6,410 bases of DNA from DASPXK01 sp035637315 (lineage in GTDB: Bacteria > Chloroflexota > UBA6077 > JACCZL01), in contig DASPXK010000104.1 of the NCBI GenBank assembly GCA_035637315.1, positions 1-6,410 on the forward strand, written 5' to 3'. Position 1 is the stretch's first letter. Each line of letters starts with the position of its first letter. The translations under genes and the position numbers were made by a program. Shown here piece by piece: positions 1 through 5,181 of the stretch. Under the pieces are notes generated by a model. The model did no database searches. It saw only the letters and a program-made list of their open reading frames with translations, and was not told the origin of the DNA.

Positions 1-10
1 GGACGCGCCG

Positions 11-1288
11 ATGCCCGAGCTGAAGCTGGCGCCGCTCCTCGAGGCGACTCACCCGAGTCGGATCCAGGGCTGGCTGCAGCCGTTCGTCGAGTCGGCCGAC
101 GCACGCCCGGTCGTGGCGTCCACCCGCCTCCAGCCGCCGACTTGCTACTGGGCCGTGTACCGGTCTGGCGACCGCTGGGTGACGCTGAAGAGCTTCTCGG
201 CCGACCAGTATGCCCAGTACTGGCGCCAGATTGGCCGAGCTGTACCTCGACCGGCTCGGGCATCCCTGTCATCCGCTCGGTGGACTGCTTCTCGCCCCCG
301 AGCTGAACGCGGTTCTGTGGGCGTTCCCATTCGATCCGGCCATGCCGAGCCTAGATCGCTGTCTGGACGGCGAATGGATCGCCGCCGTCCTTCGACGGCG
401 CTCCCCGGGCCCGCTCCGCAGCGAGCTGGTGAGCTATGACCCCGAGGTGGGTGCCGTATTCGCCTATCGCGAGCCTGCACATAGGCGCGTTCTGGCCTAC
501 GGCAAGTGTGCGCCCCAGGAAACCTGCGGACTCGTCTACGTCGTGATGGACCGCCTGTGGCGTTCGGCCGCTCGGCGGAGCGGCCAGCTCCACCTCGCCC
601 GGCCGCTGGCCTTCCGGCCCCAGGTCGGACTGCTGCTCCAGACGCCGGTCGGCGGCCGTCCAGTGAGCGGCGAGCGAAATCGCACGGTCTTCCTCAGGCT
701 CGCCGAGCACGCGGCCCACGCGCTCGCCGCTATCCAGCGTACAGATATCCCCTTCGGCCCGCAGCGTTCGCTGGTCTCGCTGATTGCGCGGCTGGAGGCT
801 GGCCTGGCGACTTGCTCCTCACCGCGCCCGGCCTCCACCAGGCCCTGCGCCGCCAGCTCGGCCAGATCGAGGCCCGGGCCGCGCGGGGCCATGTCACGCC
901 ATGGGTGCCCAGCCACGGCGACTTCAGGTGGGACCAGTTCCTGGAGTGGAGAGGCCGATTCTCGATCATCGACTTCGAACTGTTCTGCCAGGCCGAGCCG
1001 AGCTTCGACCTGGGCTACTTCTGTGCCTACCTGCCGCCCTCCAGCCCGACCGACTGGCGAGATGGCGCCGCCGCCGAGATGCTCCGAAGCGCCTTTCTGC
1101 GCACGTACGCCGAAGCCAGCGGCGCGGAGCTCGACCTCGAGCGGATCGGGGTGTGTGAGTCGATCACGCTTGCCACGCGCGCCCTCGCCTACACGTGGCA
1201 GCACCAGCCTGGCTGGCAGCTCCGCGCCTCCCAGATGCTGGACCTGGCACTCGAGCGACTCGTCAGCCCCGAGCTTGCCCTGGCCTGA
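11..1288 (+). pseudogene. APH/choline-kinase-fold phosphotransferase, reading frame broken twice (apparent frameshifts)
   Basis: Three reading-frame pieces join into one protein of about 425 residues: 11-232 in frame 2, 234-806 in frame 3, then about 807-1288 in frame 2. Removing one G at 233/234 gives WRQIAELYLDRL, and adding one G near 805-808 gives EAGLGDLLLTAPG. The joined product has an N-lobe lysine candidate (K60 in WVTLKSF), the Brenner-type catalytic loop HGDFRWDQFL (H302, D304) and the Mg-binding segment IIDFE (D321), followed by DLGYF. These mark a kinase that phosphorylates a small molecule; the substrate (sugar, aminoglycoside, choline-like) cannot be told. The loop ends in Q309 where many relatives have Asn. 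The frame is open to the left window edge and no ribosome site is visible before ATG 11, so the true start may lie outside the window. The breaks may be sequencing errors or real decay; the conserved catalytic residues favour errors or very recent loss. Confidence 0.75.
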
Positions 1289-1339
1289 TCCGCGAGTGGC
1301 CCCGACGTCCGCCCGGCCTTGAACAAAGTTGCGCCGAAG

Positions 1340-1355
1340 TTGGCACGCTTTGTGC
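1340..1355 (+). promoter_or_regulatory. Candidate sigma-54 (-24/-12) promoter
   Basis: The sequence TTGGCACG-CTTT-GTGC matches the sigma-54 consensus YTGGCACG-N4-TTGC with a perfect -24 half and three of four bases in the -12 half. The diagnostic GG (1342-1343) and GC (1354-1355) are exactly ten bases apart. Initiation would fall near 1366, about 70 bases before ATG 1438. AAGTTG occurs twice, 11 bases apart (1326-1331 and 1337-1342), next to the box, and GTGCG/CGCAC (1352-1365) forms a small inverted repeat over the -12 side. If real, the downstream gene depends on RpoN and an ATP-driven activator. No activator site was identified. Confidence 0.55.
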
Positions 1356-1384
1356 GGCGACGCACGGGTTTAGGGGCCATCTGT

Positions 1385-1401
1385 GGAGGTCCAGCACCTC
1401 C
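1385..1401 (+). promoter_or_regulatory. Leader hairpin GGAGGT/ACCTCC with possible alternative pairing to the ribosome site
   Basis: GGAGGT (1385-1390) and ACCTCC (1396-1401) form a perfect six-pair stem with a five-base loop in the untranslated leader of the next gene. The right arm belongs to CTCCCTGC (1398-1405), which can instead pair with GCAGGAG (1423-1429), the real ribosome site of ATG 1438, leaving one bulged C. The two pairings exclude each other, so the leader could hide or expose the ribosome site. No T-run follows, so it is not a simple terminator. The regulatory role is inferred only from complementarity. Confidence 0.35.
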
Positions 1402-1437
1402 CTGCGGTGAGACATCACGATCGCAGGAGAAACGAAG

Positions 1438-2139
1438 ATGAAGACGAAGCCCGACGTGCTGATTCCCGATGAGGTGCTCGAGCAGGGGAGCGACTTCAGC
1501 CCGTCCATTCCCGGCTGGGCCCGTCTCGGCTTGATCGCCGGCGGCGCCGTCCTGGCGCTGGGGCGCCTGGACGGCTTTGCCCTGGCGGCCGGGCATGATG
1601 CGAGCGCCGTCGACCAGATCGGGCTCGACCACGGAGGCGGCCAGGACGCCGCGTTGTTCGCGCTGGCCGCGCCCGAGTCTGGGACCTCTGTCTATGATCG
1701 GGGCGGGAATCCACGTACACCGAAGGGTCCGAAGACTCCTAAGGGGCCCAAGACTCCGAAGGCAGCTGGACCCAAGACAGCCAAGCCGGCCCACACCACA
1801 GCGGTGAAGACGCCGAAGCCGGCCGTCGTCACGACTGTCGCCACCCCCAAAACCCCACCTTCTGTTCAGATCACCGCGCCAACACCTAATCCACCTACCC
1901 CGGCCGTAGCCACCCCGCCGACCCTGAAGAACAACGGCCTGCATTTGGGTACTTTCTCCAACGGGCGGCTGACTGACGCCCAGGCCGATAGTGTGGCGGC
2001 GGCGCTTGGCGGGGGGCTCACCGGCGACGACATCCGGACCATGACGCTCGGCGAGGTCCTGCGAGCATGGCACCTCGCGGGCAAGACCACCAAGGAACTG
2101 GGCTGTATATTCAACCCCGACAGGTCAGGCTGCCCGTAG
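1438..2139 (+). CDS. Orphan 233-residue protein with hydrophobic N-terminal segment and TPK-rich linker
   Basis: The family is not recognised. ATG 1438 is supported by AGGAG at 1425-1429, eight bases upstream. The product has four visible parts: an acidic N-terminus (1-25); a hydrophobic Gly/Ala/Leu segment (about 27-52), which may be a membrane anchor or an atypical signal ending in ALAAG; a Lys/Pro/Thr linker (about 93-161) starting with PKGPKT repeats; and a C-terminal region (about 165-233) with an amphipathic LTDAQADSVAAAL stretch. The only two cysteines, C223 and C232, lie at the extreme C-terminus in GCIFNPDRSGCP and could form a disulfide outside the membrane. The basic linker suggests spanning of a cell-wall or nucleic-acid-rich layer. 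The gene stands alone between a sigma-54-like promoter and a terminator, so it appears to be its own transcription unit. Function unknown. Confidence 0.8.
   Translation: MKTKPDVLIPDEVLEQGSDFSPSIPGWARLGLIAGGAVLALGRLDGFALAAGHDASAVDQIGLDHGGGQDAALFALAAPESGTSVYDRGGNPRTPKGPKTPKGPKTPKAAGPKTAKPAHTTAVKTPKPAVVTTVATPKTPPSVQITAPTPNPPTPAVATPPTLKNNGLHLGTFSNGRLTDAQADSVAAALGGGLTGDDIRTMTLGEVLRAWHLAGKTTKELGCIFNPDRSGCP
1720..1779 (+). repeat. In-frame 18-base tandem repeat encoding PKGPKT units
   Basis: Two 18-base copies (1720-1737 and 1738-1755) encode PKGPKT, and a third diverged 24-base copy (1756-1779) encodes PKAAGPKT. Synonymous differences between copies (ccg/cct, ggt/ggg, ccg/ccc) show that the repeat has been kept at protein level rather than freshly duplicated. 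Looser TPK and KPA motifs continue to about 1860. Confidence 0.75.
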
Positions 2140-2169
2140 CAGCGCTTCCTCCCAAATCGTTGCGCTCGT

Positions 2170-2202
2170 GGCGGGGGTCGATGCCATCCACCCCCGCTTC
2201 TT
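2170..2202 (+). terminator. Probable intrinsic terminator after the 233-residue protein gene
   Basis: GCGGGGGT (2171-2178) and ACCCCCGC (2190-2197) form a perfect eight-pair GC-rich stem, with an additional G-T pair at the base (2170/2198) and an 11-base loop. TTCTT follows, which is a short and weak T-tract. It begins about 30 bases after the stop at 2139 and precedes the citrate synthase promoter, as expected for a terminator that separates the two units. Confidence 0.6.
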
Positions 2203-2223
2203 GATATCCGGGCCGCCCCACTG

Positions 2224-2232
2224 TGCTATCCT
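2224..2232 (+). promoter_or_regulatory. Candidate extended -10 promoter of the citrate synthase gene
   Basis: TGCTATCCT fits an extended -10 element (TG-N-TATNNT; the hexamer TATCCT matches TATAAT at four of six). A -35-like TTGATA lies at 2201-2206, but the 20-base spacer is long, so recognition would rest mainly on the extended -10. Initiation is expected near 2239, which coincides with the base of the hairpin at 2237-2262. The octamer GCTATCCT recurs at 5149-5156 just upstream of the regulator gene. Confidence 0.4.
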
Positions 2233-2236
2233 GAAG

Positions 2237-2262
2237 CTGTCGGCGCCACCGGGTGCCGACAG
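2237..2262 (+). promoter_or_regulatory. Strong leader hairpin abutting the citrate synthase ribosome site
   Basis: CTGTCGGCGCC (2237-2247) pairs with GGTGCCGACAG (2252-2262) over eleven pairs, one of them G-U, around an ACCG tetraloop. The 3' arm ends on the first G of the ribosome site GGGAGGTGG. If transcription starts near 2239, the message would begin with this stem. Such 5' stems are known to stabilise some bacterial messages; the role here is inferred. It lacks a T-tract, so termination is unlikely. Confidence 0.5.
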
Positions 2263-2270
2263 GGAGGTGG
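2262..2270 (+). promoter_or_regulatory. Ribosome binding site that sets the citrate synthase start
   Basis: GGGAGGTGG lies six bases before ATG 2277 and is an almost ideal Shine-Dalgarno sequence. It argues against the in-frame GTG at 2253, which would place this site inside the coding region and begin within the hairpin. Confidence 0.8.
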
Positions 2271-2276
2271 AGCGCC

Positions 2277-3458
2277 ATGCCTAGTCGGACAACGACCGTG
2301 AATGGCGCCGCGGCGCCGGACCCGGCGACGAGTGGCTTGGAAGGGATCGTCGTCGCCCGAACCGAGCTCAGCGACGTCGACGGCCTGAAGGGGAAGCTGA
2401 CCGTTCGCGGCTATGACGTCGAAGAGTTGGCCGGCCACGCCTCGCTCGAGGAGGTCGCCCATCTGCTCTGGTACGGCGCGCTGCCATCTCGAGATCAGGT
2501 CGACGAGCTCCGCTGCCGGCTGGCCTCCTACCGTCAGCTTCCCAACGAGACGGGGATTGCCCTCCAGGCTGCGGCCAAACGGATGGAGCCGATGGACGCG
2601 CTGCGCTTCGCGGCCGCGTCTTTGACCGCCGACGATCGTGACCCGGACGACGAGTCGCCCGAGGCCAACCTCGAGCGGGCCGAGCGCTTGCTGGCACGCA
2701 TCCCGGTCATAGTGGCCGACTACCAGCGGCTGCGGACGGGTCAGCGGGCGGTCGAGCCGCGCGGTGACCTGGGGATCGCCGCGAATTACCTCTACCAGAT
2801 CGCCGCCGCGGAGCCCAGTCCGGCCAAGGTGAAGGGCCTGGATACCTATCTCGCGACGGTCGCCGACCATGGCATGAATGCCTCGACCTTCACGAGCCGC
2901 GTGATCGCCTCAACAGCCTCCGATATGGTTTCGGCCATCACCGGCGCGATCGGGGCCTTGAAGGGTCCCCTGCACGGCGGCGCGCCAGGCCCAGCCCTGC
3001 ATATGATCGAGGAGATCGGCTCAGCCGACCGCGCCGAAGCCTGGATGAAAGACGCTGTCGCCAAGGGCAAGCGTCTGATGGGCTTCGGCCATCGCGTCTA
3101 CAAAGTTCGCGATCCCCGTGCCGAGGTTCTCTACCTGGCCGCCGAGGCGCTCGCCGACGAGACCGGCGAGCGCGAGTCGCTGGCGTTGGCACGGGAAGTG
3201 GAGCGCGTCGGAGTGAAGGTCCTGGAAGAGACGAAACCGGGCCGCAACCTCAACACGAACGTCGAGTTCTACACGGCGCTGCTGCTGCGCGAGCTTGGCC
3301 TGCCTAACGACTTGTTCAGCCCGACCTTCGCCATCGGCCGGACCGCCGGCTGGACGGCGCACTTCATGGAGCAACAGGCTGGTGGGCGCCTGATCCGGCC
3401 GCAGTCGGTGTACGTGGGGCCAGAAGGCCTGCGCTACTCGCCCATGCCCGAGCGCTAA
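2277..3458 (+). CDS. Citrate synthase / 2-methylcitrate synthase family protein
   Basis: The 393-residue product condenses oxaloacetate with acetyl-CoA (or propionyl-CoA) in the cytosol, feeding the TCA or methylcitrate cycle. Active-site landmarks are visible: ADHGMNAST (H198), LHGGAPG (H233, the catalytic His that enolises acetyl-CoA), GFGHRVYKVRDPRA (H272 and R281, oxaloacetate binding) and AIGRTAGWTAH (R355). The usual catalytic Asp of NVDFYSG is E330 in NVEFYTA. I recall NVE[FY]Y forms in the CitA-like branch, which also carries the RLIRPQSVYVGP-type tail, so this is probably a subfamily mark. The length fits type II short citrate synthases. Residues 1-20 are a loose Ala/Pro/Thr-rich N-terminal extension. 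The gene has its own promoter and hairpin leader and no operon partner. Citrate and methylcitrate activity cannot be told apart from sequence alone, so no symbol is given. Confidence 0.95.
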   Translation: MPSRTTTVNGAAAPDPATSGLEGIVVARTELSDVDGLKGKLTVRGYDVEELAGHASLEEVAHLLWYGALPSRDQVDELRCRLASYRQLPNETGIALQAAAKRMEPMDALRFAAASLTADDRDPDDESPEANLERAERLLARIPVIVADYQRLRTGQRAVEPRGDLGIAANYLYQIAAAEPSPAKVKGLDTYLATVADHGMNASTFTSRVIASTASDMVSAITGAIGALKGPLHGGAPGPALHMIEEIGSADRAEAWMKDAVAKGKRLMGFGHRVYKVRDPRAEVLYLAAEALADETGERESLALAREVERVGVKVLEETKPGRNLNTNVEFYTALLLRELGLPNDLFSPTFAIGRTAGWTAHFMEQQAGGRLIRPQSVYVGPEGLRYSPMPER

Positions 3459-3463
3459 CTGAG

Positions 3464-3553
3464 TTTCACCACCAAGACACCAGATTTCACCAGTAAGGCA
3501 CCAAGGACGTTCAAGATCTGACGTTCCTGGTGTCTTTGTGTCTTGGTGGTAAA
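3464..3553. repeat. Imperfect palindromic intergenic repeat (CACCAAGACAC type), possible bidirectional terminator
   Basis: Outer arms ACCACCAAGACAC (3468-3480) and GTGTCTTGGTGGT (3538-3550) are perfectly complementary over 13 bases, with flanking TTT (3464-3466) and AAA (3551-3553). A second stem (3499-3510 with 3521-3532) pairs 11 of 12 positions, one of them a wobble, around a ten-base loop. The left arm holds two diverged 21-base direct copies, both starting TTTCACCA (3464 and 3485). It sits between convergent genes, where it could end transcription from both sides. The base composition is much lower in GC than the genes around it. I recall similar CTTGGTGTCTTTGTGT-type intergenic repeats scattered in many environmental bacterial genomes, but copy number cannot be judged here. 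Confidence 0.7.
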
Positions 3554-3575
3554 TGCACTCGGCGCTCGGGGGTTG

Positions 3576-4076
3576 TCACAGCTTCAGCTCCCAGGTCTCG
3601 CTGATCAGATCGTGGCCGAAGCTGTGGTGCGGCTCCTCGCGGACCAGGCGGAAGCCGGCTTGTTCGTAGATGTGCCGGGCGGCATGCAGCACGCTGTTGG
3701 TCCACAGCGTGATCTTCCGGTAGCCCACTTGTCGAGCGAAGCGCACGCACTCGCCGACCAGGCGCGTGCCGATTCCCATCCCGCGCGCCTTCGGCTCGAC
3801 CAGCAGCAAGCGCAGCTTGGCCACCGTCTTCGACTGCTTGACGAGGAACACGGAGCCGAGGATCTCGCCTTCCCGCTCCGCTATCCAGCAGCGCTCCCGC
3901 TTCGGGTCATAGTGCTGAACGAACTTCGCCACGATGCTCGCCACCAGTGCCTCGAAGTGCTCGTCCCAGCCGTATTCCCGGGCGTACAGCACGCCGTGGC
4001 GGTGGACGACCCAGCCCATGTCGCCGGGCCGCAGGTTGTGACGGATCGCTGCGTGCCGGTTGTCCTCTGAAGCCAC
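3576..4076 (-). CDS. GNAT-family N-acetyltransferase
   Basis: The 166-residue product is a single-domain GNAT enzyme that transfers acetyl from acetyl-CoA to an amine; the substrate is unknown. The acetyl-CoA-binding signature RGMGIG (R98, G101, G103; R-x-x-G-x-G) follows the beta4 strand KLRLLLVEP, and the C-terminal part has the typical ITLWTNSVLHAARHIYEQAGF, where Asn and Tyr commonly line the active site. The N-terminal IRHNLRPGDMGWVVHRHGVLYAREYGW resembles the acetyltransferase half of MarR-GNAT fusion proteins, but no MarR domain is present. GTG 4076 was chosen because GGAG at 4088-4085 lies eight bases upstream; a longer frame to 4184 would run into azlD and has no family-like sequence. 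It lies 35 bases after azlD on the same strand and is probably the last gene of that operon. Confidence 0.9.
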   Translation of the reverse strand: MASEDNRHAAIRHNLRPGDMGWVVHRHGVLYAREYGWDEHFEALVASIVAKFVQHYDPKRERCWIAEREGEILGSVFLVKQSKTVAKLRLLLVEPKARGMGIGTRLVGECVRFARQVGYRKITLWTNSVLHAARHIYEQAGFRLVREEPHHSFGHDLISETWELKL

Positions 4077-4084
4077 CGTACCGT

Positions 4085-4088
4085 CTCC
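4085..4088 (-). promoter_or_regulatory. Ribosome binding site that sets the GNAT start
   Basis: On the minus strand AAGGAGA (4090-4084) stands before GTG 4076, with eight bases between GGAG and the start codon. The first conserved residues of the acetyltransferase follow about ten codons later, supporting this start over upstream ones inside azlD. Confidence 0.65.
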
Positions 4089-4111
4089 TTCAGGCAGCCC
4101 ACGCGCTCGCC

Positions 4112-4405
4112 TCAGGGGAGGCGCAGGAGCCAGTAGACCGCCATTCCAACCAGGATGCAGACCCAGGCCCGGCCGGTCCGCCACGCGGCGAGCCCGGCGC
4201 CGGTGGCCGCGACCACCCGGGCGGGCGCCTCATCCGGCCGGCCGGCGAGGCTCGAGACGACCAGGGCGGTCAGCGTGGCCACGGGGACGAACCCCAGCGC
4301 CCGCTCCCAGGCCGGCGGCACCGCGGCGCTCGCCAGTAGCAGGCCGGCCAGGCGCAAAGCGTAGACGGCGGCGGCCATGCCCAGGATCGGCGTCAGCTCG
4401 CTCAT
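4112..4405 (-). CDS. azlD: AzlD-family branched-chain amino acid exporter subunit
   Basis: The 97-residue membrane protein is the small partner of AzlC; the pair exports branched-chain amino acids and toxic analogues such as azaleucine (AzlCD/BrnFE-type exporter). It has about four hydrophobic segments: ILGMAAAVYALRLAGLLL, a middle VPVATLTALVVSSLA, AARVV-like stretches around 62-76, and a C-terminal VCILVGMAVYWLLRL. The ERALGFVPVATLTALV segment around residue 34-49 is typical of AzlD proteins, and the length matches the usual 95-110. ATG 4405 overlaps the azlC stop as ATGA, so translation is probably coupled and the two subunits are made in equal amounts. Confidence 0.9.
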   Translation of the reverse strand: MSELTPILGMAAAVYALRLAGLLLASAAVPPAWERALGFVPVATLTALVVSSLAGRPDEAPARVVAATGAGLAAWRTGRAWVCILVGMAVYWLLRLP

Positions 4406-5136
4406 CGCGCGCCCCCGTCTGAAGCCGGCGTGGGGCTGACGTGGGATTCGCGGTCGCGGCCCGCCCACCACGCGGCGGCGGTGCTCCCTACGAGGCCAGC
4501 GCCCAGCACCGCGACGCCGCCGGGCGCGAGCCACGCCAGCAGCAGCGTTGCCACGCCCGCGACCAGCGCGGCCAGCGCCGCGGCCCGCGTCCGCACAAGT
4601 GGCACGAGCACGGCCAGGAAGGTCAGCGGCGCCACGAAATCGACGCCGAGCCGGCGGAGCTCCGGCAGGGCCTGGCCGGCCGCCGCCCCGATTCCAGTCC
4701 CCACGTTCCAGGCCACGAACATGCTGACCCCGGTGCCCAGGAGGACTGGCAGGCGCAGCCGCCCGAGCGCCAGGGCGACGCCATACGCGCCGTCGGTCAG
4801 GAAATACGCCGCCACCGGACGCGCGGCCCACGACGGGCGCAGCTCTCGCCCGACCGCCAGGCCGATGAGGAGGAGCTGGGCGTTGAGCGCCAGCGCGGCC
4901 CCCACCAGCACGAGGCCTGGCGCCCCCGCGTCGAGCAGAGACAGGGCGCTCAGCTGCGCAGCTGCGGAGAAGACCACCAGGCTCATCAACTGCGTCGCGC
5001 TGAGGTCGAGGCCCGCTCCGCGGGCCGCCAGGCCATAGGCGATGCCGACGGGGATGGCGCCCGCCCACAGCGGCAGCATGGCAACGAAGCCCCGCGCGAA
5101 GAGCGCCAGCGATCCGGTGCAACGAAAGCCTGGCAC
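4402..5136 (-). CDS. azlC: AzlC-family branched-chain amino acid exporter, large subunit
   Basis: The 244-residue polytopic inner-membrane protein forms the branched-chain amino acid export channel with AzlD. Family marks seen in order are LPLWAGAIPVGIAYG (21-35), MSLVVFSAAAQLSAL (51-65; the conserved F-x-G/A-x-x-Q element), LNAQLLLIGLAVGRELR (84-100), YFLTDGAYGVAL (111-122, where the Asp is conserved) and GVDFVAPLTFLAVL (164-177). The C-terminal tail from about 228 is hydrophilic. Translation is taken from GTG 5136, which has GGAG (5148-5145) eight bases upstream; an ATG at 5138 is out of frame. It is first in a probable azlC-azlD-GNAT operon and divergent from an MmyB-like regulator, with 45 bases between start codons. 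The regulator is the obvious candidate for control of this operon. Confidence 0.93.
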   Translation of the reverse strand: MPGFRCTGSLALFARGFVAMLPLWAGAIPVGIAYGLAARGAGLDLSATQLMSLVVFSAAAQLSALSLLDAGAPGLVLVGAALALNAQLLLIGLAVGRELRPSWAARPVAAYFLTDGAYGVALALGRLRLPVLLGTGVSMFVAWNVGTGIGAAAGQALPELRRLGVDFVAPLTFLAVLVPLVRTRAAALAALVAGVATLLLAWLAPGGVAVLGAGLVGSTAAAWWAGRDRESHVSPTPASDGGAR

Positions 5137-5181
5137 ATTGCCCTCTCCGCTATCCTATCGGCCACGGGAGGCGATGTCATC
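5137..5181. promoter_or_regulatory. Compact divergent control region between azlC and the XRE regulator
   Basis: Only 45 bases separate the two GTG starts. For the + strand, TATCCT (5151-5156) is a possible -10 box placing initiation near 5163, just ahead of the regulator ribosome site GGGAGG (5166-5171); no good -35 was found. For the - strand, ATGACA (5180-5175), a 17-base spacer and TAGGAT (5157-5152) resemble a sigma-70 promoter, but initiation would fall near 5145, inside the azlC ribosome site. That makes this call weak, or the azlC message almost leaderless. Any operator would have to overlap both promoters. Confidence 0.35.

Noticed and set aside
536..1204. Minus-strand open frame of 222 codons opposite the phosphotransferase
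   Set aside because: It mirrors the HGD and DFE coding segment on the other strand and has no recognisable domain; a high-GC antisense shadow.
1189..2073. Long minus-strand open frame of 294 codons across the phosphotransferase end, the intergenic gap and the orphan gene
   Set aside because: Arg/Gly-rich low-complexity product with no family-like motif; it runs antisense to two better-supported genes and over their control region.
2253..2276. GTG at 2253 as citrate synthase start
   Set aside because: It lies inside the 11-bp hairpin and has no ribosome site, whereas ATG 2277 has GGGAGGTGG six bases before it.
3464..3553. CRISPR array or tRNA-like structure in the repeat region
   Set aside because: Only two diverged 21-base copies without spacers, and the arms pair as a long palindrome rather than a cloverleaf.
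4077..4184. Longer N-terminus for the acetyltransferase, reaching into azlD
   Set aside because: The extra residues are Pro/Gly/Arg-rich without GNAT similarity, and GTG 4076 has a well-spaced ribosome site.
4112..5122. Single 336-codon minus-strand frame that would fuse an extra N-terminal part to AzlD
   Set aside because: The part before ATG 4405 is the wrong frame of azlC; AzlD alone has normal length and azlC ends in an ATGA overlap.
4441..5181. Upstream extension of the regulator frame by about 247 codons
   Set aside because: Reads antisense through azlC and gives Arg/Gln-rich sequence unlike any XRE protein; GTG 5182 has a ribosome site and starts just before the DNA-binding domain.
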